Made by a program: the position numbers and the translations under genes. A DNA stretch of 16,302 nt from positions 1-16,302 of the forward strand of contig QIFI01000121.1 of NCBI GenBank assembly GCA_003229735.1, read 5' to 3'. Origin of the DNA: Candidatus Anderseniibacteriota bacterium. GTDB taxonomy: Bacteria > Patescibacteriota > Andersenbacteria > UBA10190. Each line of letters starts with the position of its first letter. Positions within the stretch are counted from its first letter, which is position 1. The notes under the pieces were generated by a model that searched no databases, was not told the origin of the DNA, and was given only the letters and a program-made list of their open reading frames with translations. Of the stretch, positions 7,334 through 14,247 are shown in pieces.

Positions 7334-7839
7334 GTGATGATATTAGTGGATCGACGATTAAAATAGATCACCACCACCACCACATACGATATAATAATAG
7401 CCAGCAATAGCGGCACCGCGGTTTTCGACCAGGGAATCCCCACCGCCAGATTATTAGCCGCCTGCTGATATTCGGGCAGTAATCTGACGGCTGAAATAAT
7501 TTCCGGCAGAAAATAAATTACCGCTTGCCCGCTAATCAGTCCGGCCATCCATAACCAAAAAACCACCGACAAATCAATCTGGGGCTTCCCGACTCTCCAT
7601 ATTAACCATGGCACAAGTACCATCACCATAATTATCCCGGGCAGCATTGATGTCATCAATTCCCCGATAACAATCAATCCCGACAGATAAACCAATGATC
7701 CATCCATCAAAAATATCACCATTACCGGCGCCAGCCATAACCAGGGAATTCCCCCCAACCATTGGGTTAGCCAAGTGCCCAGCAGTATGCCCACCCACCA
7801 CACCAGCGGACTCGTTTGCCGGCTAACACCCAAATTCAT
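7330..7839 (-). CDS. mreD: MreD-like rod-shape membrane protein
   Basis: A 169-residue integral membrane protein with about five or six hydrophobic helices (near residues 12-30, 33-47, 50-82, 88-117 and 138-160), of the size expected for MreD, the membrane partner of MreC in the elongasome. The sequence itself is poorly conserved, as is common for this family, so the call rests on topology and position: it overlaps mreC (ATGA) on one side and mrdA (ATGA) on the other. The C-terminus is a short polar tail. Confidence 0.8.
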   Translation of the reverse strand: MNLGVSRQTSPLVWWVGILLGTWLTQWLGGIPWLWLAPVMVIFLMDGSLVYLSGLIVIGELMTSMLPGIIMVMVLVPWLIWRVGKPQIDLSVVFWLWMAGLISGQAVIYFLPEIISAVRLLPEYQQAANNLAVGIPWSKTAVPLLLAIIISYVVVVVIYFNRRSTNIIT

Positions 7840-8591
7840 AGAGCGGATAAAATTTGCACTGCCTCGAGCTCCCGTGGATCATATGGTAATTTAAGACGAG
7901 CCCGCTGATATGAATCATAATCTTCACTGATTGTCTGGCTGATTATACCCACTAATAATCCTTGCGGCATTAACTCTCCCTGGGCGCTGGTTACCACCGG
8001 TTGATCCAGCGCCAGGTTCGCGTCTTTTCGCACCATGGATAATTCCACCGTGGTATATGTTCTTCCTTTGACCAGACCTCGTCCGGGATTTTCTTCATCC
8101 ACCACCTCCGCCGGAAATGATGTCGCTGGATTAGTAGTTAAATATAATAGGGAAGAATTTTCGTATAGCTCCGCCACTATACCCACCAGCACCGAGTTGT
8201 ATATCACCACCGGAGACCCTAATTGCACCCCATCTTTTGTCCCTCGATTAAGCAGATAACTGGTTTTTAAAGGATCGGTCGGATCGGCTGCAATTTCAGC
8301 CGCCACTAATTTGTAATCATCAAAGGCCATTGATCCAATTTGTTTTCGAAGTCTGGCGTAATCACTAACTTCCGCCCGCAGTCTAATATTCTCTGCCGTT
8401 AAGGTCGCCAGCTGTTCTGCCACATCATTCGACACCGCCAGTTTTCCCACCTTAAACCAGCCGCCCACCGATTCCACCCACCATCCCCATGCTTGGCCTC
8501 GGACCGGTTTAAATAATGGCATCTGCAGCCCGCCTAAAACTAATATCACTGCCAACAACCCTAATAACGCATATTTATTTCTCCTCTCCAT
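7836..8591 (-). CDS. mreC: Rod-shape determining protein MreC
   Basis: A 251-residue MreC, a bitopic scaffold that joins MreB filaments to PBP2. It has a membrane helix at about 7-24, a coiled coil at about 55-88 (VAEQLATLTAENIRLRAEV), and the two-lobed beta domain with the typical phrases VIYNSVLVGIV and LMPQGLLVGII. It is somewhat shorter than many MreC proteins. A promoter at 8601-8629 sits so close to the ATG that the message would have only about three leader bases; no good Shine-Dalgarno is present (only AGGG). The stop overlaps mreD by four bases. It is separated from mreB by 186 bases of structured, repeat-bearing sequence, unlike the tight junctions downstream. Confidence 0.93.
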   Translation of the reverse strand: MERRNKYALLGLLAVILVLGGLQMPLFKPVRGQAWGWWVESVGGWFKVGKLAVSNDVAEQLATLTAENIRLRAEVSDYARLRKQIGSMAFDDYKLVAAEIAADPTDPLKTSYLLNRGTKDGVQLGSPVVIYNSVLVGIVAELYENSSLLYLTTNPATSFPAEVVDEENPGRGLVKGRTYTTVELSMVRKDANLALDQPVVTSAQGELMPQGLLVGIISQTISEDYDSYQRARLKLPYDPRELEAVQILSAL

Positions 8592-8600
8592 AACGACCCT

Positions 8601-8629
8601 ATGCTAACTTTGTTTTCAATAAGCGTCAA
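8601..8629 (-). promoter_or_regulatory. Promoter of mreC, near-leaderless
   Basis: On the minus strand, -35 TTGACG (8629-8624) and -10 TAGCAT (8606-8601) are 17 bases apart. Nine bases separate the -10 from the mreC ATG, so transcription should start about three bases before the start codon. The same TTGACS-17-TANNNT pattern is seen before greA and the small membrane gene, which supports it. It would let mreC-mreD-mrdA be made independently of mreB. Confidence 0.65.
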
Positions 8630-8644
8630 TAATTAGTCTTGTAA

Positions 8645-8694
8645 TCGCCTATAGGCAGGCGACGCTCCCCTCCTCTTTATATTAAGAAGAAGGG
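8645..8694 (-). promoter_or_regulatory. Two-hairpin RNA element between mreB and mreC
   Basis: In minus-strand RNA, an 11-pair stem joins 8694-8684 to 8677-8667 around a six-base loop (8683-8678), using two G-U pairs; the same bases on the plus strand give C-A mismatches. A second stem, TCGCCT with AGGCGA (8662-8657 and 8650-8645), follows, and contains the perfect palindrome GCCTATAGGC (8647-8656). AGCGTC (8666-8661, minus) can also pair with GACGCT overlapping the mreC -35 box. There is no U-run, so this is not a standard terminator; it may protect the 3' end of the proS-mreB message. Confidence 0.5.
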
Positions 8695-8728
8695 TTGGAG
8701 ATGAAACATGCAACGTCGAGATTCTATC

Positions 8729-8777
8729 ATTTGGATTTTGGATTTGATTTGACATTTGGATTTTGACATTTGGATTT
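8729..8777. repeat. ATTTGGATTTTG word array abutting the mreB stop
   Basis: Overlapping copies of ATTTGGATTTTG-type words fill these bases; on the minus strand the 14-base unit AAAATCCAAATGTC is present with little variation twice. The array touches the mreB stop codon (8778-8780) directly. The 11-mer GGATTTGATTT (8740-8750) recurs in the frr-end array at 12805-12815 and once more at 12373-12383 after the small membrane gene. Confidence 0.85.
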
Positions 8778-9836
8778 TTATTTTAACTGCACGTCATGCA
8801 CTGAAGGCAGTAATACTTCCTGCACCGCCTCCAGATCTTCCAATACAAATCCTGTCCCCCGCACCACACTGGTTAGCGGATCATCGGCCAATCTGGTCGG
8901 AATCCTCGTGGCCTGGCTAACCACCTGGTCTAATCCTCTAAGCAAACTTCCGCCTCCGGCCATCATTATTCCTTGTTCAATAATATCTGATATCAACTCC
9001 GGCGGTGTCTCTTCCACCGTGGTTTTAATCGCGTCCACAATCCCCGTCACCGATCTCTGCAGAGCCTCTCGCACTTGGCCGTCACTTAAAATAACTTCTT
9101 TTGGCAGTCCCGTCACTAAATCTCTCCCCCTAAGTGGAGTTTCCAGAATTTGATCCATCTCCACCGCCGATCCAATTCTGATTTTCACGTCTTCGGCCGT
9201 TCTTTCTCCCACCAGCATATTAAAGTTATCCCTGGCGTAATGAATAATGTTGTCATTCATCTCATCTCCGGCCACTCTTAGCGTTTTGCTAACCACAATT
9301 CCGCCTAAAGAAATCACTGCTACTTCCGTAGTTCCCCCGCCAATATCCACCACCATATTTCCGGCCGCCTCATGCACCGGCATCCGGGAGCCAATCGCCG
9401 CCGCCATCGATTCCTCAATCAAAAAAACGTTCCTGGCCCCGGCTCTAAGACTAGCCTCCTCTACCGCCCTTCTTTCCACTTCCGTCACGGATGAAGGAAT
9501 GCCAATCACAATCCTTGGCCGCGGCAGTAAGTGCAGGCCCTCCTGATGCACCTTCTGTATAAAATAGCGCAGCATTTGCTCGGTAACTTCAAAGTCAGAA
9601 ATCACCCCATCCTTCAGCGGTCGAATTGCCACGATATGCGCCGGTGTCTTGCCCACCATGCGCTGGGCGTCTTTACCAATCGCCAATACTTCCCCTGTCC
9701 GCTTATTAATCGCCACCACCGATGGCTCATTAATCACAATCCCCTTCCCATTCACATACACCAGCGTGTTAGCCGTGCCTAAATCAATACCTACGTCTTG
9801 GGAAAAGGCGCCGAAAATTTTATCCATCACTCTCAT
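8778..9836 (-). CDS. mreB: Rod-shape determining actin homologue MreB
   Basis: A 352-residue MreB, the actin-like filament protein that guides lateral cell-wall synthesis on the inner membrane face. The ATP-binding motifs are intact: phosphate 1 (DVGIDLGTANTLVYVNGKG), phosphate 2 (VVDIGGGTTEVAVISLGG) and the adenosine motif (GIMMAGGGSLLRGLD). Length is typical. The ATG at 9836 overlaps the proS stop as ATGA; a second ATG three codons later (9827), beginning MDKIFGAFSQDVGIDLG, lies at a better distance from AAGG and may be the true start. It heads the shape genes but is transcribed after proS. Confidence 0.96.
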   Translation of the reverse strand: MRVMDKIFGAFSQDVGIDLGTANTLVYVNGKGIVINEPSVVAINKRTGEVLAIGKDAQRMVGKTPAHIVAIRPLKDGVISDFEVTEQMLRYFIQKVHQEGLHLLPRPRIVIGIPSSVTEVERRAVEEASLRAGARNVFLIEESMAAAIGSRMPVHEAAGNMVVDIGGGTTEVAVISLGGIVVSKTLRVAGDEMNDNIIHYARDNFNMLVGERTAEDVKIRIGSAVEMDQILETPLRGRDLVTGLPKEVILSDGQVREALQRSVTGIVDAIKTTVEETPPELISDIIEQGIMMAGGGSLLRGLDQVVSQATRIPTRLADDPLTSVVRGTGFVLEDLEAVQEVLLPSVHDVQLK

Positions 9837-11071
9837 GCCTTAACAACTTTTAACAAATCACTACCTTTAATTAATCTTATTTCTTCACTTGTCCGGGCCT
9901 TAATCTCTACTTTAGATCCGGTTTTTTCAGATACTACTGCCCGCCATGGCATTCCTGTCAAATCAGCATCTTTAAGCTTCATTCCTCCTGACACCCCCGC
10001 CCGATCATCATACAAAACTTCAATCCCAGCTCCTAATAAATCCTCATAAATTTTATCAGCTCTTTCTATCACCGCCTTATTGTCTCCCGGCATAACCGCC
10101 AGGTAAACCTGAAATGGGGCCACGGACTTAGGCCAGATAATACCCCCGTCATCATTAAATTTTTCTACTATCACCCCCATCACTCGCGATGATCCAATCC
10201 CATAGGAAGCCATATGCACCGGTTTTCGCTCCCCGCTTTGATCGGTAAACATGTAGCCAAAAGCCTCCGAAAATTTTGTGCCCAGCGGGAATATATTTCC
10301 CACCTCCGATACCTTAATCTCTTCCGATCCATCCTTCAATTCATCACTAGCCACCTCCGCGTTATAGTACGCCTGCTCCCGCTCATCCCAATACACAATA
10401 TCCTCCCCCGATTCACACCTGGTATCAAATTCATGGGTAAATTCATCCGTGAAATCTCCACCGCCCGCCAAAGCCACTATGGTATCTTCACCTATACCCA
10501 ATCGGTCAAATATCTTCACGTATACATCCTTAATCCGGTCATAATATTCCCGGCGATCTTCATCAGACGCGTGAAAACTATATAAATCTTTCATTCTAAA
10601 TTCCCGGCCGCGCAGTAATCCCGACTTTGGCCGTTCTTCATTTCTAAATTTAGTTTGAATTTGATAAGCCGCGAATGGTAAATCCTTATAGCTCATCCTT
10701 TGCTTCATAAATAGCGGCGTAATTACTTCTTCATGAGTCGGACTCAAAATATATGATGCCTTATTCTTTTTCCTCGACTTATCATTGGCTCCCCTGACTT
10801 CAAATAATATATCCGTCTCCATCCGATCAGTCTTTTCCCATAATTCTCGAGGCACCATGGCCGGCATCAATATCTCCGATCCCACCTTGTCCATTTCTTC
10901 TCGAATAATATTTTCTATTCTGGTTAACACCCTAAGCCCCAAAGGCAAATAACTATATACCCCGGCCATCGTCTGATCAATAAAACCCGCCTTTTGCAGT
11001 AGGGTGGCGTTTATCGTATCAAACTCCTTAGCCTCTTTATTTGTCCTGGTGATAATTTGATCAATTCTCAT
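9833..11071 (-). CDS. proS: Prolyl-tRNA synthetase lacking the INS editing domain
   Basis: A 412-residue class II prolyl-tRNA synthetase. The catalytic core has SPTHEEV (about 110), motif 2 (FRNEERPKSGLLRGREF, about 142-158) and motif 3 (YGIGSSRVMG, about 290-299). A C-terminal anticodon-binding domain follows (about 310-412). Typical bacterial enzymes are about 570 residues because an editing insertion of about 180 residues that hydrolyses Ala-tRNA-Pro sits between motifs 2 and 3. Here SGEDIVYWDEREQAYYNAEVA runs almost straight into VGNIFPLGTKFSEAFGYMF, so the insertion is absent. The ATG at 11071 has a good Shine-Dalgarno (AGAAGGG, 11084-11078). Its stop overlaps mreB (ATGA). Confidence 0.96.
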   Translation of the reverse strand: MRIDQIITRTNKEAKEFDTINATLLQKAGFIDQTMAGVYSYLPLGLRVLTRIENIIREEMDKVGSEILMPAMVPRELWEKTDRMETDILFEVRGANDKSRKKNKASYILSPTHEEVITPLFMKQRMSYKDLPFAAYQIQTKFRNEERPKSGLLRGREFRMKDLYSFHASDEDRREYYDRIKDVYVKIFDRLGIGEDTIVALAGGGDFTDEFTHEFDTRCESGEDIVYWDEREQAYYNAEVASDELKDGSEEIKVSEVGNIFPLGTKFSEAFGYMFTDQSGERKPVHMASYGIGSSRVMGVIVEKFNDDGGIIWPKSVAPFQVYLAVMPGDNKAVIERADKIYEDLLGAGIEVLYDDRAGVSGGMKLKDADLTGMPWRAVVSEKTGSKVEIKARTSEEIRLIKGSDLLKVVKA

Positions 11072-11087
11072 AATAATCCCTTCTCTT

Positions 11088-11117
11088 AGTCTAGTGCCCT
11101 CGCCTCTATCCGGACAA
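11088..11117 (-). promoter_or_regulatory. Likely promoter of the proS-mre operon
   Basis: On the minus strand, -35 TTGTCC (11117-11112) and -10 TAGACT (11093-11088) are separated by 18 bases. Transcription would start about ten bases downstream of the -10, just ahead of the proS Shine-Dalgarno, giving a very short leader. The -35 is only four of six matches to consensus, so this is less certain than the greA and mreC promoters. Confidence 0.45.
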
Positions 11118-11130
11118 GCGCCACTTTACG

Positions 11131-11210
11131 AATTCGCGGCATTCACATGAAATTAGCCGCATTCGCATCGCCTCCAGGTCATTCGCCTGCCATTCGCGGA
11201 TTAGCATCGC
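11131..11210. repeat. ATTCGC word array abutting the rseP stop
   Basis: About 80 bases built from words such as ATTCGCGGC, ATTCGCATCGCC, ATTCGCCTGCC and ATTAGCATCGCC, with one diverged member ATTCACATG. The array begins directly at the rseP stop codon (11211-11213). ATTAGSRTCRCC occurs once at the gene-proximal side here (11200-11211) and also in the arrays after frr (12772-12783) and secF (14299-14310). Confidence 0.8.
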
Positions 11211-12296
11211 CTATGCCGAAAAGAAAAATCTAATCACGTCCTTATAGGTAATTACCAGCATCAACAATATCAGCAAGGCGAAACCAGTCATATGGCTGAT
11301 TTGCTCAATTTTACCCGGAATTTTCTTTCTAAATATCGCTTCCATCAAGACAAATAATATTCTGCCGCCATCCAGGGCCGGAATTGGCAATATATTTATA
11401 ATCGCCAGATTTATGCTAATCAGCGCCGCGAATTCCAGCACATAACTAATGCCCAGGTTGGTCACCTCATTGGTATACACTGCGATTCCAATCGGCCCTG
11501 TCAACGCGTCCTCTACCCCCGACCCGCTAAACAACTGCTGCAGCACCATAATAAACTGGCTGACAATCGCCGCCAGCATATACCAGGTTCGGGTTATGCC
11601 CGCCCAAGGTGTCTGCCACCAGGGCACTTTCATAAGTCCGGTCGCCTGTACGGCGATCCCAAATGGACCCTCATCCAACGGCCATTCTGCTCGAGGAGCT
11701 ATGCTTAAAGTTATATGACGACCTTGCCTTTCCACTTCCATCTCTACTTCCTGCCCGCCTTTTTCCCGGCCTATTCTCTGCACCTCTGAAATCACCGGCG
11801 CGTCTATCCCATCCAATTCGTCAATCCGATCTAATTCTTTCAGCCCCGCGCTTTCGGCCGGCGTGCCCGCGTCAATTCCCACCACAAAAGTTTGTAGATC
11901 AGTTACTGTATTTTTATTCTCTTCGGTCACCATTGTGGGCACTCCCAGGCCGGCCTGCACGCTAAGCAGTACTACTGCTAAAACCAGGTTCATCACCACT
12001 CCGGCCGCCAGAATAACTATTCTCCACGGAATAGATTTACCGCCAAAGCTCCCCGGCCCCGGATTCATATCCTGCATATCCTCCCCCTCTATCTTCACGT
12101 ATCCGCCTATCGGCAGGGCATTAAATGAATAAGTTGTTTCCCCTTTTTTGAATGACCATAATCTGGGCGGGAAACCAAAAGCGAATTCTTCCACTCGGCA
12201 TCCAGCCCGCCTGGCTGCCCAAAAATGCCCCCACTCATGCACCAGCACCAGCACCAAAAGCAGTCCCACGAATACTATTACCGTCAGCCAAATCAT
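11211..12296 (-). CDS. rseP: RseP/RasP site-2 zinc protease
   Basis: A 361-residue membrane metalloprotease of the M50B family, which cuts transmembrane segments of anti-sigma factors and leftover signal peptides inside the membrane. The zinc site is complete: HEWGH with H20, E21 and H24 in the first helix, and the third ligand in NILPIPALDGGR (D309) near the C-terminus. A PDZ domain lies at about 125-205, followed by further helices. Length fits the one-PDZ form. The ATG at 12296 has only a weak GGA upstream. It lies 46 bases after an intrinsic terminator, so it needs its own promoter or read-through; I could not define that promoter. A perfect palindrome TCTGGCCAGA (12325-12334) sits in the leader. 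It precedes proS, as in many bacteria. Confidence 0.95.
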   Translation of the reverse strand: MIWLTVIVFVGLLLVLVLVHEWGHFWAARRAGCRVEEFAFGFPPRLWSFKKGETTYSFNALPIGGYVKIEGEDMQDMNPGPGSFGGKSIPWRIVILAAGVVMNLVLAVVLLSVQAGLGVPTMVTEENKNTVTDLQTFVVGIDAGTPAESAGLKELDRIDELDGIDAPVISEVQRIGREKGGQEVEMEVERQGRHITLSIAPRAEWPLDEGPFGIAVQATGLMKVPWWQTPWAGITRTWYMLAAIVSQFIMVLQQLFSGSGVEDALTGPIGIAVYTNEVTNLGISYVLEFAALISINLAIINILPIPALDGGRILFVLMEAIFRKKIPGKIEQISHMTGFALLILLMLVITYKDVIRFFFSA

Positions 12297-12342
12297 ATCC
12301 GGTAGCTTAACTTCTTATCCCTCGTCTGGCCAGAGTAATATT

Positions 12343-12364
12343 AAAAAAGCCCCGTTTCCGAGGC
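12343..12364 (-). terminator. Strong intrinsic terminator after the small membrane gene
   Basis: In minus-strand RNA, GCCUCG (12364-12359) pairs with CGGGGC (12354-12349), with one G-U pair, around a GAAA tetraloop, followed by six U (12348-12343). This is the best-formed intrinsic terminator in the window and ends transcription coming from the small membrane gene before rseP. Confidence 0.85.
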
Positions 12365-12391
12365 ATTATCAAGGATTTGATTTAATTAAAA

Positions 12392-12592
12392 TCACCAGCC
12401 CCAATATTTTATTATCGCCGCGCCCACAAAGAATATGCCGGTTAATACCACATCATCCCACCGGATACGCCTTTTATCTTTACCTCTGGTCGGCCACAGC
12501 CAATCCAAAGGCTTTAATATATCCATCACCACCGCCATTAACAGAAAAACCAGAATACCCTGTCCCACGTAATATAGTATCAGGCTCACCAT
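12392..12592 (-). CDS. Small two-helix membrane protein, unknown function
   Basis: A 66-residue protein with hydrophobic helices at about 3-26 (VSLILYYVGQGILVFLLMAVV) and 47-62, joined by a basic loop (TRGKDKRRIRWDD) that is probably cytoplasmic. It ends in an aromatic tail, KYWGW. The ATG at 12592 is chosen over an upstream TTG because AGGAGG (12604-12599) lies six bases before it. This Shine-Dalgarno, continuing as TTGATC, is close to the full complement of the 16S rRNA tail and is the strongest in the window. It has its own promoter and terminator, so it is a single-gene unit between frr and rseP. I do not recognise a family; the size and hairpin topology resemble many small membrane regulators, but no role is proven. 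Confidence 0.75.
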   Translation of the reverse strand: MVSLILYYVGQGILVFLLMAVVMDILKPLDWLWPTRGKDKRRIRWDDVVLTGIFFVGAAIIKYWGW

Positions 12593-12615
12593 GATCAACC
12601 TCCTATATTTGTACA

Positions 12616-12668
12616 AAGATCAACAAAAGCAGATCTTGAACCCTAACACTCTCTCAATACCTGGTCAA
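12616..12668 (-). promoter_or_regulatory. Promoter and leader hairpin of the small membrane gene
   Basis: On the minus strand, -35 TTGACC (12668-12663) and a weak -10 TAGGGT (12645-12640) are 17 bases apart. The leader then forms a possible hairpin, AAGATC (12637-12632) with GATCTT (12621-12616), 11 bases before the Shine-Dalgarno. The rest of the 249-base gap up to frr (12669-12760) shows no feature I can name. Confidence 0.45.
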
Positions 12669-12760
12669 ATTAAAACCAACCAACATGTCGGCTTTACCTA
12701 AACACGCCAAGACTTTTGGTATGACTAATTTAATCATTCCGTCATTGAAAATTCCCGCCC

Positions 12761-12799
12761 GTATTCGGATCATTAGCATCACCTTCAGGGTATTCGGCT
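12761..12799. repeat. ATTCGG word array, distal part of the frr-end repeat
   Basis: Words GTATTCGGATC, ATTAGCATCACC, TTCAGGGT and ATTCGGCTC lie side by side. They belong to the same family as the arrays after rseP and secF. This array directly joins the ATTTGG array at 12801, so the frr end carries two families in series. Confidence 0.75.
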
Positions 12800-12800
12800 C

Positions 12801-12838
12801 ATTTGGATTTGATTTGGATTTTGGATTTTGAAATTTGA
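12801..12838. repeat. ATTTGGATTTTG word array at the frr end
   Basis: Overlapping ATTTGGATTTG and GGATTTTG words end three bases from the frr stop codon (12842-12844). The family is the same as at 8729-8777 (shared GGATTTGATTT at 12805-12815). Confidence 0.8.
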
Positions 12839-12841
12839 GCT

Positions 12842-13402
12842 TTATATCGTCACCACCTCTTCTTCTTTTTTCCTGACCATCTCCTCTAATTCTTTATTCG
12901 CCTCATCAATCAATTTATCTAATTTTTCCCGTCCATCATAAAAATCATCCTCCGTAACATCTCCCGCGTCCTTTTCCTCCTTAATGCCCTTTACCGCCTC
13001 GTCTCTGGCCTGCCGCAATTTTACTCGGGCCTCTTCCGACTTGTTGTGGATCAATTTTACCGTCTGTTTTCTGGTCTCCTCCGTCAAGCCCGGCCACGAC
13101 ATGCGGATCACTTCCCCATCAATAGCCGGTGACGCTCCCAGGTCTTCCTGTGTTAAACTCTTGGCTATCGCTTCCTTGGCTCCCGGATCCCAGGGAGTAA
13201 TTACCAATGTCCTGGCATCCACATTACTAATCCCCGCCAAACCATTCAAAGGCGTCCGACTGCCATAATGTTCTACCTGTATTTTATCTACCATCTCACT
13301 GCTTACCCGCCCCGACCGCAAACTCACGATTTCTTCCTGAAACCATTCAGCTATTTCTTCCCGGGCCATCTCGAATAACTCCATCTGATCTTTTATCGCC
13401 AT
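12842..13402 (-). CDS. frr: Ribosome recycling factor
   Basis: A 186-residue RRF, which with EF-G splits the post-termination ribosome. The family signature is clear: SLRSGRVSSEMVDKIQVEHYG, then TPLNGLAGISNVDARTLVITPWD, then PGLTEETRKQTVKLIHNKSEE, and a long charged C-terminal helix that completes the three-helix bundle around the central alpha/beta domain. Length is exactly typical. The start ATG at 13402 has no Shine-Dalgarno; the 59-base gap to holB (13403-13461) is very AT-rich and holds no promoter I can define, only an inverted GCTA-N8-TAGC. It is not next to pyrH or tsf as in many bacteria. Two repeat families follow its stop. Confidence 0.97.
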   Translation of the reverse strand: MAIKDQMELFEMAREEIAEWFQEEIVSLRSGRVSSEMVDKIQVEHYGSRTPLNGLAGISNVDARTLVITPWDPGAKEAIAKSLTQEDLGASPAIDGEVIRMSWPGLTEETRKQTVKLIHNKSEEARVKLRQARDEAVKGIKEEKDAGDVTEDDFYDGREKLDKLIDEANKELEEMVRKKEEEVVTI

Positions 13403-13461
13403 ATATATTTTAAATAAATCTTAACATTTTAAAAATAACCACTGCTATTAGTATTTAGCAA

Positions 13462-14241
13462 TTACTCACCCCTGTCACTATCTTTTTTTGGGATAGACAC
13501 TAATAACATCTGCTTGGCCAGCTTCTCGTTTCCCAAGCCGGACGTGATCCGATAATAATCCCGCCATCGCATCATGGCGCCCAATAATTCCGGCGAGGGC
13601 CCGTCCCGAGTCAGCCGCCGGCTCAAATATAGGCCTATTTCCGCCACGTTTTCCGGCTTAACCGAATGCTCCAGCGCCAGCCGCTCCAGCATCCCTAGTC
13701 GTCCCAGCTCTATCACCAGGTCACTAATTTCACTCTCGCTTTTTACATTAATTTCCCTCACATTCCACCTCTCGCACCGCGACAATATCGTCGGCAAAAG
13801 TCGGCTTGGCCACCGCGTACTCAAAATTATTCTCACTCCGGCCCGGCTGTCTTCCAGTAATTTTAATAGCGCGTTTCCAGCCGGCGCGTTCATCAGCTCC
13901 GCTCTGGGAATCAATAAAAACCGCAAATTATTAGTCGCCGTCAGTGTTATTCTCTTCAATCCATTTCTTACTGCGCCTATCCCCAAAGATTTTTTATCCG
14001 ATCTCACCCAATGCACATCGGGATGAACTTCACTGGCCATAGTCCGGCACTGCCGGCATTTACTGCATGCTCCTTCCTCAACTTCTCTGCACATCAGCTC
14101 TTGAGTAAAATCCTTCATTAATTTCTCCAGCCCCTCATCACTCGCCCCCACTATCAACAAAGGCCCCGTGCTCTCCAGGGGTTTTTTCCACTCGGCAATT
14201 ATCCTCTCTCTCTGTCGATCTTGATTATGCCGCTTTTCCAT
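13462..14241 (-). CDS. holB: DNA polymerase III delta-prime clamp-loader subunit
   Basis: A 259-residue AAA+ family protein matching delta prime, the stator of the sliding-clamp loader. The zinc module is visible: C51, C59, C62 and C65 (CREVEEGACSKCRQC) followed by HPD. NALLKLLED is the counterpart of the family NALLKTLEEPP, and the SRC motif follows at 154-156. The P-loop region (LLIVGASDEGLEKL) lacks the GKT of an active Walker A, as expected for delta prime, which does not hydrolyse ATP. LEEPP is changed to LEDSRAG. The protein is shorter than the 320-330 residues of well-studied homologues, mainly at the C-terminal collar domain. A TATAAT lies six bases before the ATG, so the message may be leaderless. 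Confidence 0.85.
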   Translation of the reverse strand: MEKRHNQDRQRERIIAEWKKPLESTGPLLIVGASDEGLEKLMKDFTQELMCREVEEGACSKCRQCRTMASEVHPDVHWVRSDKKSLGIGAVRNGLKRITLTATNNLRFLLIPRAELMNAPAGNALLKLLEDSRAGVRIILSTRWPSRLLPTILSRCERWNVREINVKSESEISDLVIELGRLGMLERLALEHSVKPENVAEIGLYLSRRLTRDGPSPELLGAMMRWRDYYRITSGLGNEKLAKQMLLVSIPKKDSDRGE

Positions 14242-14247
14242 ATCAAA

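Noticed and set aside
3185..9836. TGA read as glycine
   Set aside because: TGA ends lysS, proS, mreC and mreD at the expected protein lengths, so it is a normal stop here.
12148..12594. 148-codon plus-strand frame over the rseP start and small membrane gene
   Set aside because: It crosses two clear minus-strand genes and a terminator, and its translation is a proline- and serine-rich antisense pattern.
13403..13461. Leaderless promoter for frr
   Set aside because: The stretch is so AT-rich that several -10-like hexamers fit by chance, and no -35 is visible.
13440..13461. Further word array at the holB end
   Set aside because: ATTAGTATTTAGCAATTAC resembles other words, but there is no clear repeated unit, so it was not counted.
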